From Halichondria panicea (taxonomy: Eukaryota; Porifera; Demospongiae; Suberitida; Halichondriidae), in assembly GCF_963675165.1 (NCBI RefSeq), contig NC_087392.1, positions 4,051,442-4,115,441 of the forward strand: a stretch of DNA of 64,000 bases. Direction: 5' to 3'. A program made the translations under genes and the position numbers. Shown here piece after piece: positions 36,640 through 47,888 of this stretch. Positions within the stretch are counted from its first letter, which is position 1. Every line of letters begins with the position of its first letter. A model generated the notes under the pieces. That model had not been told where the DNA came from. It did no database searches and worked only from the letters and a program-made list of their open reading frames with translations.

Positions 36640-37855
36640 CATGCAGCTATTTTTAGTTGCCATGCAGATAAAAAAAAGCTGAAAAATTTCCCCATGCATA
36701 ATGAGCAGCCATTCATGATTGCATCAATTATTGCATATGATGCACTTAGTCTGCCTACAGAGGAGGTATTACTAAAACATTTTGCGGGTGAAAAACATTT
36801 GCAAATGAGCCAAATCAGCAGAACAAATTGACCCTTTGCGATGTAACTATTGTGTTCTGGCAAGGATCGTGTGTACCAGTATATTATAGGTTTTGTGATT
36901 TTTATTGATTGATTCTTGCAACGTTTGCACATGTTTAATTCGCAAAACATTCTAGTATAATTATTATATAATACGGTTATAATTATGGTATCTATAAAAA
37001 TTGGTTTCACATAAGATCGCCACACGATTGTGAGACGCTTAGTGAAAACACCTTCCTACGCCACTGATATAACTTATTGCTGATCATGTGACCTACAGCC
37101 AATGATATCCATCAAATCCAGTCATGTGACTGGACTTTAAATGACTTGTTGCATGCAATAAGTTGTTATTGCACACTTTTTCATCATTTAAGTCATCCAC
37201 CCATCTCAATTAAAGTGCAGCTTGAAGCTATAGGTGCATGTCTTTTTCTATCCTGAAAACAGGGTTTTCAGCTTTGTAATCAGCAACTGATAAAACCTTT
37301 ACTTTTACCTTTACACTTAGCTAGCCAACGTGTTTTAATGCTGGTGCACTCGGATAATGCTAATTATGCTTGTGCATGCACACATGGCTATAAGTAAAAG
37401 CCCTGGACCACAATCTACTACAAGGGCCAATAAACTACTTGTGGCACGAATTGCTAACTAATTATTTTGTTGCCTTGAAACCATTTTTTGCATATAGGAA
37501 CCAGCATAGAATGCGTAGTAATTTGGTCGTTTTGTTCTGTTTTTGGTGCATCGAAACCATGCATCTAATTATGCTGTCTGGTAAATTTCCCACAGGTGCA
37601 CTATAAGCAATGATTTGACAATTTGGGTTGGAACTTGGAGGTGGGGCACTTCACTGAAAGGTCCATTTTCTGTATACCATAATTATACAGACAGACCACA
37701 GTGCAATATGCCATATATTGGCACTGCAGCGCTATTCCTTTGATCGCAGAGGTCAAATAATGTTGTTGCTATATAATTATGTGCTCTATTTCCCGAGAGC
37801 ACCTGACAACATAGATACCTCATGCCCATAATCAAACAACACTATACGTATACAT
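36640..37855. other. gene-free stretch
   Basis: AT-rich with short overlapping open frames on both strands. None shows a domain, a splice partner or codon conservation that I can support. Confidence 0.5.
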
Positions 37856-38113
37856 CAGTGGCGTAGGAAGATTTTTTGCAAGGGGGGAGCTCATAGTAGT
37901 CTGGCCACGCCCTCCCCAAGTTCGCATTCTTGCAAAGACTGACTTTCGAAACCTAGCCCATCATTGAAATAATCACGTAATTGACTTAAATTTAGCTAGC
38001 TGGCTGCAGCCAGCATCTGTGTAGCTAAGCTAACTCAACAGTTCAAGCTAAACATTGCTCTCCAATAAGGGGGGGCTCCAGCCCCTGGAGCCACCCCACT
38101 TCCTACACCACTG
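37856..38113. mobile_element. MITE with CAGTGGCGTAGGAAG ends (hAT-like)
   Basis: The left end CAGTGGCGTAGGAAG and the right end CTTCCTACACCACTG are near-perfect inverted repeats 258 bp apart. The internal GGGGGGAGCTC and GGGGGGGCTCCAGCC arms are also inverted-like. A clear 8-bp target duplication is not visible. Solo fragments with GCCACTG occur near 37060 and 41880. Confidence 0.65.
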
Positions 38114-38194
38114 TACATGCTATATCAGGCCCACTTTTGACCTAGCCTTGTATATACAGAGAAATTAAAACTCAGACTGGGAACGAGGCAAAGG

Positions 38195-38650
38195 CTATAA
38201 TTATGCCTCGGTGCGCATGCGCAAGCGAGGTATACGGTAGTGTGTTTGTGTGTGTCTGTGTCTGTGTAGACTGCTACAGCTGCTCAAGGATGAATCAAGT
38301 GCAAGTAAGAGTTTCTATAGGCTTCTAGTCATGGTTTACTTGGATTTTAATTCGTGGATTTGCAAAGTAATGCTTCGTTCTCGAGTTATGCCTAGTTTTG
38401 CTTACTTGGAATGCCATTGCAGCTTTTTCAGAAGAGTGCATAGCGAAACTTGTCCATGGAGTGTTGCTACTCTACTTAGTAGTTAGCTCTGCACTAGAAC
38501 GCTAGCTATTGGTAGCTGCAAAGTGAGAAGAGAGCTGTAAGGCTCTACTGACGATGCAGCCACATTTAATAATCTTGTCTTGAACTTTTGGCATCGATCG
38601 TTTTTAACAACAATCATGGCCGATCATTACCCACTCTTTGAGTTTCCCTG
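38195..38650 (+). mobile_element. family-C element
   Basis: Begins ATTATGCCTCGGTGCGCATG, whose CCTCG pairs with a CGAGG 15 bp on, then ATACGGTAGTGTGTTTGTG. It continues through TGCTACAGCTGCTCAAGGAT and ends around AATCATGGCCGATCATTACC. Fragments lie at 28840-29050, 36395-36455 and, reversed, 47655-47725. Confidence 0.6.
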
Positions 38651-39280
38651 TGATTCTAGATTCTACCATAGATTGAAGAGAGAGGGATAGGAAACGGAGT
38701 GGTGCACGTGATAATTTTACATTGAATCTGCAGTGGAGCCTCGAAAATTATCCGCGCTACGCCCTATGAACGAGGCTATTAAGCACACTTTTGCCGGGTA
38801 ACTCCCAAAGCTGTGTTTCCTCGAGACATAATCTCTTTCAGCAACTTAAAACACGCCTAGTCCATGAGCCACGTGTAGTACTTGCTAATGACTGACCACA
38901 CCCAGTAAAAAGAGACTTTCCAATAAAGTTATATGTTCCCAAGGCTGTTTTAGAGCTATTGGAACATGTAACGTGTAAGCGTGCTGGTTATGACTACTAC
39001 AATAGGTATAGACCTTGAAATATAAGTGAGTTGCACGGACTAAGCACAGTTACTTGTAGTTTATTATGCACTGAGTGTAGAAATAGATATTGTTGTGATG
39101 GCCTCGATTAAACCGCACCGTAGCGCGGATGTTACTCGAGATACAAACCGTTTCCTATCCCTCTAACTCTTCAATCTATGATTCTACCTGCATGCAGCAA
39201 ATTCAATGGCAAGATTGTTCATCAAATTCATGATATATAATGTGTGTGTAAAACCACTTAGTAGCTTTATTACCCGAGGC

Positions 39281-40020
39281 ACGCGTGGGCGGCCACGGGT
39301 ACCGGGTATAGTAGTCTGTTGGTTTGTCACAGGTATATCTACTCACCTGGATGCCACAGCACTGCGTTTACAGCATGGATAGCCTTCACACAACAATATC
39401 TTGGTTTAAATAGTGACAGATTGTGATGTTAAAGCTTCTTTGTCGAGCAAAAGCTAAGAAGCTTGAACAAGCTTGTGACTGGGTCTGCTCACCTGGATGC
39501 TCTAGCACTGCGTTTACAGCATGGGTAGCCTCCACACAAAAAGTTAGTACTTCTAATAGTGGCAGCTTTCGGTGTTAAGCTTCGTTGTCTAATAAAAGCG
39601 AGCAAAATGTAGCTTGAACAGAACTTGCACATGCGTTACTTATAACTGAAGTGATCCTGTACCAGGTCCAGGAACAATGGAACAGGGTCACTAAAGTAGA
39701 AAGCTTGCTTTAGCTGACTGGGATCCTACTCCATGCAGGACCTGGTGCCCTACTTCTCTGAGACTCCAGGCTTCTTTGCTGTGATCCTAATCCAGTATGC
39801 ATATACCTATAACCTATAGTACCACCACTACCTGTTCTCAAATGTTTCAGCATGCCTCCAGTCTCTGGTTTAGTTTTATTACTCCTGAGTTGCTGTGCAA
39901 GTCATGCATGATAACAACATCACTATATTATTATGCACTGCATTATATCACTCTTCTGGTTTCTTTATAATCATGTCACCAGCCGATTGTTTGCACTTTA
40001 GTGCTGTAGTGTTATGTATA
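39281..40020 (-). mobile_element. family-A element, reversed copy
   Basis: Starts ACCCGAGGCACGCG then GGGCGGCCACGGGT, and contains two internal GCACTGCGTTTACAGCATGG blocks (39359, 39506). It ends TTGCACTTTAGTGCTGTAG. It matches 60930-61750 in order. Confidence 0.65.
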
Positions 40021-40135
40021 GCTTTGACCCGTGGTGCTTTCATTTTATAAGTAGCTCAACTTTGCAAGGTTCACTAATTCAACTAGAACACATGGGTCAA
40101 ATTTTCGTACGTTAGTCTAGCCCCTCGAGCATTAA

Positions 40136-40430
40136 GCCTCGATTATCCGAACCCCAATAATTCGAAATCGGATGAACATCCGGCCAAATTTTAATGATAT
40201 TCATAGCAAACACCGACTTGCACAAAAAAGCATTTTGTGTTGTTGATTAGCAGAAGCAGATAAACGCTTCAGCTTAGCCTAACAGTATAGCTTGCTACCT
40301 TGTTCTGTCCACTGATGCATTATGTCCAAGACTGTTTCCACTGCTGTGTGGCCTGAACTAGAAGGGCGAGCCCTAAGTACATTTGTAAGAGCTCTGGACA
40401 TTGTTTGCTGATTTTGCATGCACGAAAAAA
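40136..40430 (-). mobile_element. diverged copy of the pogo-like MITE at 62992
   Basis: Begins GCCTCGATTATCCGAACCCC. It then shares TTCATAGCAAACACC, TAACAGTATA, TTGTTCTGTCCACTG, GCATTATGTC and GTACATTTGTAAGAGCTCT with the reverse complement of 62992-63379, plus an internal insertion of about 60 bp. Confidence 0.65.
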
Positions 40431-40665
40431 CTATCCCCTCATTAGGGGTTGGTAGATTATGCTCGAGATATTACTATTCTTTTATGTGCAAAAGTAACAT
40501 CAAACCATAAATAACGGCCACATAACTCTAATTATTACACTATAAATTAATACAGAATGCCAACTAAAGGAGATAATTGACCATTAGTACTTCCACTACG
40601 ACCATCAGGCCACAAATGTTTATGCACTCACCTGTATTTTCCAAAATCTAGCTGCCTATTATTAT

Positions 40666-41505
40666 GCCTCGAGGCGTAGCCGCACGAGTGATACGGTAAA
40701 GTTGACCGTGTGTGTGTGTGTATTCCAGCTGTAACTGATCAACGGTTGCAATGCGACGAAAACTAACAGCTTCTATAGGCTTGTAGCCACGTTCTCTTGG
40801 ATTTTGATTTGTGGATTAGCAAACTAAAGCTTCTTTCTCAAGTTTGACTCACATTAAAGGCTGTTGCAGTCTCTTCAGAATCTTTCATAGCATCATCTGT
40901 TCGCACAAACTTTCTATTCAACATGTGAGATAGCCTTGCACTAAAGTGCTAGCTTTTTGTTAGCTACAAGAGTTAAAAAAGATCTATTAAAACAGGTAGC
41001 TATATAAGTAGCCATTTGTAAACTTGATCTCTTTGGACACACCCTTTAATTAGGATGTAATGCGCATGCGCGCTCATCCCCATGTGTTAGAGAATCAAGC
41101 CACAAAACAAATGATACCATAAATTATACAATAGATAACAATAGACGCATGCACACAAGTCTGGTAACAATAGATACATGTATAAAGTCTTTTCTCCTCA
41201 GTTATAGATATAGATATAAACTTTCTGCCTTCTTTATATATTTAAATACTGTCTGTGCTTAAATTTTCTCTTACTCTGCTCCCAATGTTTGGCTATTATG
41301 TATCTAGGCCATATTAAATAACATGCAGTTGCTTCAGTATCGTTGAAGATTATTCAAGCCATCAGATATAGACTTCTGTTTCCATTCAGCTCCTCTCCTA
41401 TAATGAGTTATTTACCTCTTCTATAACACTCTAATACTTTTGAGCGAAAGCAAAAACATGGCGAGAGGCATTAGCAAGCGCACGCTTGCAACACTCGTTC
41501 TCATA
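40666..41505 (-). mobile_element. family-B element, right member of an inverted pair
   Basis: An inverted match to 35310-36238. It starts TTATGCCTCGAGGCGTAGCC and ends TGCAACACTCGTTCTC. It contains an (GT)n tract, GCGCATGCGCGCTC at 41062 and ATGGCGAGAGGCATTAGC near the end. Confidence 0.65.
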
Positions 41506-42231
41506 ATTGTTATAAAGGTGCCTATTATGCCAGCATATAAAAATGTGCCTATTATGCTCAAAATTATGCCAGTATAATAATTATACCAACCCCTATATCT
41601 GATTTTGCCAAACCACTAGAAAAGTTCATATACTTTTTGTTTGATGCTCGCAAAGTATGGTATGCCAACGAGTTTACTCGACGTCACCATTGTCGCCTTC
41701 AACTTAGTCGTATTTTTAGTTTACTCAACTTAATTTTTGATATGATAATTACTCATTAACAAAGTACATACTGTACAATAAAATGGACTCTCCAGATGGC
41801 ACTAGAATCAATCTAAGAGCACATCCCAACCAAATTTTCCAGGGGGAGGAACCCTGCGCTTGCCTTTCCAAAAATTCTGGCTATGCCACTGCACGCAACA
41901 GTATTTCACATGCAAAGCTATTGGTGGGTGTGGTTTTTTGGCATTGACATTTCTGTGAGGACTCTCTAGCCAAATAGTGAAAATATTCACCCACGAAAAT
42001 GTCCTGCTATACAGTACAACATATGCCTTGGTAATTTTGTGGCAATAATGCAGAATACGGTATTCAACCACAAACCTTACATGCAGCATGCATGGGAATG
42101 GTATGCACGCAAGCTATTACAGTCGTAGACTATCATGTGACCTATATATATATAGCTGTTAGGTTAACATAATTAAGCTTCTGCATGTGATTACTTTTAT
42201 GTATGCAGGTCAGTGGTAGATCATTGCAAGG

Positions 42232-45200
42232 ATGACATCCGAATGGAAAAGTTCACGTAAAAGATCAAGAATTGCGGAGCAAGTGATCGAACCAAGCACA
42301 CTTCCTTCAAAAAAGATTACTAAAGATGATTATTGGACAAAACGATCAACAAAGTCTGCAGATTCCATGAAATATGGTTCCTCTTCCACCGATTATAGAC
42401 AAGTCTATAGAGCTCGTTCAACTGCAAGAAAGCGCCCGTACACTACTTTTAAAAGTGAAAAAATGGAAGCTAGATACATTTCTAGGAAACGAAATCCAAA
42501 GATCCACTCACAAGGCTGCGGTTTTAATCGTAAGCAAGATGCGGATTCCATGAAACAAGATAGGCTGGTGATCAAAATTAATTTTTCAACCATATGGCCT
42601 TCATTCAGTAGTGTGCAGACAGCAGAGGAACAACTGCCAACATACAGAGAGTTACAATCTGAAGGTTTGCCGAAAACTCTAAAAGCTAATATCACTGACG
42701 GCTCCTTTTCATCTGTTTCCGAGTACTTGTCAATATTCATTGGACTGCTTAGAGAAGATTTTGTACATCCTCTTCGAGAAGCACTACATGGTCCCCTGCA
42801 TGGCCTGTGTATCCCTAAAGAAAGGACAACTACTACTGTGTATGAAGCTGTTCGTGTAAAAAGCAAAATTCCTATTGATAACTACATTCTGTGTCAACTT
42901 CGATTTGAATGGCCAGGAAATATCAAATGGAAGTTCTCTCGAAACTTAACATATGGAAATCTAGTATGCCTCTCCAACGACAACTTTGTCACCATACACT
43001 TTGCAACAGTAGCGGACAGAAATCTTGATGATTTAAATGAGAAAGAAATCACTGTCAAAGTGATTGGAGACGCTGCAATAGATCTAGCAAAAACCTCTAA
43101 CACGGTGTACAGAATGATTGAATCTCCAAGCTATTATGAGGCTTATGCTCCTGTACTGGAAAGACTAAAAGCGATTGAACAAAACAAACCTGCACAGATA
43201 CCATTCCAGAAACACATCGTGTACTGCCAAGCTAAAGTGGAAGTACCCCTATATTTGAAAGATCCAGTCACTCAAGTAGATCTAAATCTTCAAGGTGTGA
43301 TTTGCTCCTGTGAGAGCTTAAAATGTGAACACAGTGCTATCGGAGTGAAAGAAGTGGAGCAAATGTCGTTACCCACAGATTCAAACTGCAAACTAGACCA
43401 GTCACAGATCAGAGCTTTATGCACTGCATTAACCCGAGAATTGGTATTAATTCAAGGTCCACCAGGTACTGGGAAGACTTATATTGGATTGAAAATTGTA
43501 CAGGCCCTGTTGCTGAACAAATCAATATGGACACAATCCAATAAGAAAATTAAAACGCCCATAATGGTTGTCTGCTTCACCAACCATGCTCTTGATCAGT
43601 TCTTGGAAGGTTTAGTTAGAATCGCAGATACTCATCCAATTGAAATTAGAAGACTTGGAGGGCGATCTAAAAGCAGTATTCTTGAACCATACAACATCAA
43701 AGAATTTGTGCGGCAAGAATGTCGAGAACAACGCATTTACTTGAGATCTTCACAGAAGCTACTAACACTACAAAGAAAAATTGTTGCCATGAACGATTTC
43801 TTGGATGGTAAATTTATTAAGTCGATGCGAAATATTAAAATGTATAGCTACTTCCTAAGTGGAGCTATTTGTGATGAAATGATGGAAATGTGCAGCTTTA
43901 ATATCACTTTGCCTGATCTCTCAAGACAAGGACTGGTGAAAGTGAAGCCAAATAAAGACCGTATGTATCGGAATCCTATTCAAGACCAGATTGAAGCTGA
44001 GAGACAAGTGTTTTTTGAGCACGATAACGTGAACGATGATGGATCTGCTGCGTTGTATGAGAGTGAATCTCTCGGTCAGTTTGTTAGATACTTTCACACA
44101 GTGGAACCCTTGTCTGAAAAAATAGCACACAAATTCCTCCGAAATCGCACTGTTTATGAAGACAAGGTTGCATTTCAACGGTTCAAGTACTGTTTAATTG
44201 AACTTTGCCGTGCTTGGCAAAAAGAAGCCCAGTGCACAGCTGAAAAGTCCGAGGTGGACAATCAAAAGCGACATCTAATTAGAATGAAATGTTTGAGGCA
44301 AGCGGATGTGATTGGTCTCACTACAACAGGAGCAGCAAAGTATGGATCGGCGATGATACAGATGAGATCTAGGATATGTATTGTCGAGGAGGCTGCTGAA
44401 GTTTTAGAACCGCAAATCATTGCTGCTCTCAGTGAGCATACTCAGCACCTAATACTAATTGGTGATCATAAGCAGCTGCGTCCCAAAACCAACATCTATG
44501 AAATTGCTCACAAGTATAAGTTAGAAGTATCCCTGTTTGAACGCTTAGCCATTAATAATTTTCCTGTTGTAACACTGGAGGTACAGCACCGAATGAGACC
44601 AGAAATATCCTGTATTGTATCGAAGAACATTTATGGTGGAGCATTGAAAGACAGTAAGGATGTACACAACTATGAAGATGTAAAGGGAATTCAACACAAT
44701 ATTTTCTTTGTTAACCATCACCGTCTTGAATCAACAGATGACAACACTAGTCCACACAATACACATGAGGCATATTTTGTCATTTCTTTAAGCAAATATT
44801 TGCTCAAGAACGGCTATGACTCGAAAGAAATTACTATTATTACACCTTATGAGGGTCAACTATTATTTCTTCGTACTCAAATAGAGAAGGAGTTACGTAG
44901 TAATCAACTGTCTACCGTGGAATCCAAGATAGTGGAGGAAGTAAACAAGATCCATGTTACTACAATAGACAGCTACCAAGGAGAAGAAAATAAAATTATC
45001 CTGCTCTCCATGGTCAGAAGTAATCAAGAGCGTAGAGCTGGTTTTACTAAAAATGAAAATAGGGTGTGTGTTGCCTTGTCACGTGCTAAGGTTGGATTCT
45101 ATTGTATTGGAAACTTTGACATGCTTCAAAAATGCTCTAGGCTATGGAAATCAATTGTTTCTGATCTTGAACGGAATGAGCATCTTGGAAATCAACTTCC

Positions 45201-47010
45201 GCTTAAGTGTGTAAATCATAACAACATAACTGAAGTGTCTTGTGAAAAGGACTTTTTACTTGTGTCCGAAGGTGGATGCAATAACCCCTGCAGTAAGCCA
45301 TTTCCAAATTGTAGCCATATTTGTGCCGAAAAATGTCATCCACACAACATTGATCATCTTAAGTTATGTTGTTCGCAACCTTGCGAGAAACTATGCGACA
45401 AAAACAAACATAAATGTAAGGCAGTTTGTGGTTTGGAATGTCCTCCCTGTGATGAACCTGAGGATAAACAAATACCAAATTGTGGTCATCAACAGAAAGT
45501 TCCCTGTAGCATGCCTCCTTCTGAATTCCCATGTAAGGTAGAATGCGATAAGAAATTGCCATGTGATCACCCGTGCCGACTGACATGTGGGGAAATCTGT
45601 ACTAGTAAACCGTGTAGAAGCTTTGTTAAAAAGATATGGCCATGTGGTCATGAAGCACAAAAAGAATGTCACACAACTGATTTGGAGTATTCTTTCACTT
45701 GCAGCTTTCCATGTAATGAAACTTTAGTGTGCGGTCATAGATGCAAAGGCAAGTGTGGAAAATGCTTACAAGGGAGGTTGCATGCACCCTGCAAGGAGAA
45801 ATGCGAAAAGATTTTTGTTTGTGGTCACAAGTGTTCAGACCTTTGTGCAGTTGTCTGCCCACCATGTGAGAAAGCGTCTCTGTGTGAATCTGGTACACAA
45901 AGCCGCAAATCTTGCCATCAGAGATGTCAATGGAAATGTGAGCATCATAATTGCAAGCTGGCTTATGGTGAAGTTTGCCATCGATCTAGGTGCTCACAAC
46001 CTTGTAAAAAAATGTTCAAGTGTGGTCATGAATGCATTGGTCTCTGTGGAGAACGTTGCCCTACACGTTGCAAAATTTGCAATAAAGACTTGATATTCTC
46101 TGGTGGGGATACTAGTTCTCATTATGTAATACTGGCCGACTGTGGCCATGTGTATGAATATGAAGTTAGTAACTTTGATGAGCAGGTGAATCGTCACAAC
46201 AGTTTCAAAATCGATTGGAAATGGTGTCCTACTTGTAAAAAAACTATAATAGCTTCCCCTCGTTACACCATATGTAAGCCAGAACAGCAAGATATGAACG
46301 TCATAAAGATTTTGAATCATCATAATCTTTCAAAGCAAGAGAAGCAGCTATGTATAGAAAATGCTGTAAGTAGTTGCGACAAGATTGCTAAAATTGTGAA
46401 ACTACCAAATCTACTTATGCCCTCACTTGAGAGGTCGTTGAGCAAATGGCTTCACAAAATAACAGATGTGAAGTTTCTCACATCATTAAGTGATCCACTG
46501 CTTGAATGCAGTGCTGAGCTGCTACAGGTTGTTTTTCAAGCTCTTATCTATGCAGAGAAGCTGAAAAGTCAAATAGCAGGTGTTCAAACATATGACCCTG
46601 ATCAAAAGAATCGCTTGCCACTTGAAACAAATATTAACGTTCTTTTTTCTCAGACACTGCAATTTTTAGAGCGCATTACCTCCTACTTAAAGTTTCAGCC
46701 CTTCACTGACCAAATGACTTCCGACATAGCTTCAGAAATTAGACGTATCACTATGCTTGGTGAGCTGTACCTACTTTTGTACGCTTTACCATGTGACAAG
46801 CAGTTTCCAGACGACCAGCTGTTGTTACAATTACAGAAATATGAACGTCTTGGGATAAAGACAAGTAAAATTACCACACAAGACATTTTCGAAACAACAC
46901 CATTACAGTTAGATGAGATATCTCAACTGTTGCACGTGCCACTCCAGGATCCTTCAAAACAAGAACAAGCTCAATCGTGGCACAAACAAGAAAGGTGGGG
47001 GCACAGGTGA
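42232..47010 (+). CDS. ZNFX1: NFX1-type zinc finger-containing helicase (ZNFX1-like), single exon
   Basis: A superfamily-1 RNA helicase. In vertebrates ZNFX1 senses viral RNA at mitochondria, and in nematodes it acts in small-RNA inheritance. One uninterrupted 1592-codon exon. Walker A QGPPGTGKTYIG is at about 408-418, Walker B CIVEEAAEVLEP at about 716, then GDHKQLRP (about 744), QHRMRPE (about 785), TIDSYQGEENK (about 910) and VALSRAK (about 946). Repeated NFX1-type zinc fingers rich in CGH..C and C..PC fill about 992-1280, followed by an alpha-helical tail. The N-terminal part before the P-loop (about 407 aa) is shorter than in human (about 1918 aa total). The ATG follows an acceptor-like TATGCAG at 42205, so a 5' non-coding exon is possible. 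It is intronless unlike all its spliced neighbours. Confidence 0.9.
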   Translation: MTSEWKSSRKRSRIAEQVIEPSTLPSKKITKDDYWTKRSTKSADSMKYGSSSTDYRQVYRARSTARKRPYTTFKSEKMEARYISRKRNPKIHSQGCGFNRKQDADSMKQDRLVIKINFSTIWPSFSSVQTAEEQLPTYRELQSEGLPKTLKANITDGSFSSVSEYLSIFIGLLREDFVHPLREALHGPLHGLCIPKERTTTTVYEAVRVKSKIPIDNYILCQLRFEWPGNIKWKFSRNLTYGNLVCLSNDNFVTIHFATVADRNLDDLNEKEITVKVIGDAAIDLAKTSNTVYRMIESPSYYEAYAPVLERLKAIEQNKPAQIPFQKHIVYCQAKVEVPLYLKDPVTQVDLNLQGVICSCESLKCEHSAIGVKEVEQMSLPTDSNCKLDQSQIRALCTALTRELVLIQGPPGTGKTYIGLKIVQALLLNKSIWTQSNKKIKTPIMVVCFTNHALDQFLEGLVRIADTHPIEIRRLGGRSKSSILEPYNIKEFVRQECREQRIYLRSSQKLLTLQRKIVAMNDFLDGKFIKSMRNIKMYSYFLSGAICDEMMEMCSFNITLPDLSRQGLVKVKPNKDRMYRNPIQDQIEAERQVFFEHDNVNDDGSAALYESESLGQFVRYFHTVEPLSEKIAHKFLRNRTVYEDKVAFQRFKYCLIELCRAWQKEAQCTAEKSEVDNQKRHLIRMKCLRQADVIGLTTTGAAKYGSAMIQMRSRICIVEEAAEVLEPQIIAALSEHTQHLILIGDHKQLRPKTNIYEIAHKYKLEVSLFERLAINNFPVVTLEVQHRMRPEISCIVSKNIYGGALKDSKDVHNYEDVKGIQHNIFFVNHHRLESTDDNTSPHNTHEAYFVISLSKYLLKNGYDSKEITIITPYEGQLLFLRTQIEKELRSNQLSTVESKIVEEVNKIHVTTIDSYQGEENKIILLSMVRSNQERRAGFTKNENRVCVALSRAKVGFYCIGNFDMLQKCSRLWKSIVSDLERNEHLGNQLPLKCVNHNNITEVSCEKDFLLVSEGGCNNPCSKPFPNCSHICAEKCHPHNIDHLKLCCSQPCEKLCDKNKHKCKAVCGLECPPCDEPEDKQIPNCGHQQKVPCSMPPSEFPCKVECDKKLPCDHPCRLTCGEICTSKPCRSFVKKIWPCGHEAQKECHTTDLEYSFTCSFPCNETLVCGHRCKGKCGKCLQGRLHAPCKEKCEKIFVCGHKCSDLCAVVCPPCEKASLCESGTQSRKSCHQRCQWKCEHHNCKLAYGEVCHRSRCSQPCKKMFKCGHECIGLCGERCPTRCKICNKDLIFSGGDTSSHYVILADCGHVYEYEVSNFDEQVNRHNSFKIDWKWCPTCKKTIIASPRYTICKPEQQDMNVIKILNHHNLSKQEKQLCIENAVSSCDKIAKIVKLPNLLMPSLERSLSKWLHKITDVKFLTSLSDPLLECSAELLQVVFQALIYAEKLKSQIAGVQTYDPDQKNRLPLETNINVLFSQTLQFLERITSYLKFQPFTDQMTSDIASEIRRITMLGELYLLLYALPCDKQFPDDQLLLQLQKYERLGIKTSKITTQDIFETTPLQLDEISQLLHVPLQDPSKQEQAQSWHKQERWGHR

Positions 47011-47888
47011 ATCCATGAAACTATTATTTTAGACGCACACAACAAGTCGCACTAATGATAGACAATCTTTTAGTTATCTAGATGTACTATAATTATGTTA
47101 TTAGATGTACTATAATTATGTTAGTCTATTTTAGCCCTTTAGAAGCCCACGTACTAGAGGCGGTTTGCAAAGTAGACTTTATTGCTTATTATACTAGTCA
47201 GTTTCTAGTGGTACACTTTTGTGGCAATGTTATTTTGTGGTATAATTATAACTATAGTGTTACAACCCTTTTCACCACATATAAAATTAATGTTGAAAAC
47301 CAGAAGTGAAAATTAATATAATATTACTCACATACACTAGAGCTGCCTAAAAGCTCTCAAATATTTTGCAATACGATAATTTGTAACATTTTTGCTATTA
47401 TGCTCCCACCCTGTGTCCCTGCATGCTTAAGTTATACAGGATACAGTTTTCGAGCACTCAATTATTTCACACCCACTTAAGCAATTAAAATGTTTTCTCC
47501 AATTAAAATTCTGTACTTAAACAAACTATTGTGGTATATCTGTCAACACAAGCGTACAACTCCAAATTTCTTATGGAAAAATACTATACGTTTGCAGAAA
47601 GAATATAGCTGAAGGTAAAAAAAACGATAATTGGTACCGTGTCACGATACTGTCTTCTACTCTACACACACGAACACACTATATATACCTCGCTTGCATG
47701 CGCATGCACACCGAGGCATAATAACAACTACATGCAGTAACTGCAGTGTGGCAACTGATGGCTGTAAAACACTTGATATGTATAGCTGTATATAAACCGA
47801 GACAATATGCATGTAACTATAGTCATTACAATGTGCAGTCTTTTCCTATGACAATATAACTACTTAGAAATAAACAATGAAAGTGATT
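47011..47888. other. intergenic, convergent ZNFX1-like and TRAF-like 3' ends
   Basis: An AT-rich 878-bp spacer. It includes a 22-bp tandem duplication, TAGATGTACTATAATTATGT (47079-47122), and a reversed family-C end with CGCTTGCATGCGCATGC at about 47690-47725. No gene is seen. Confidence 0.6.

Noticed and set aside
36348-38486. Small frames in the 36-38.5 kb interval (for example 36589-36831 and 38250-38486)
   Set aside because: They overlap family-B and family-C repeats, have no splice partners, and lack recognisable motifs.
42405-46886. Several 60-150-codon frames antisense or shifted within the ZNFX1-like gene
   Set aside because: They are shadows of the long coding exon. The Cys-rich one at 45755-46093 is the zinc-finger region in another frame.
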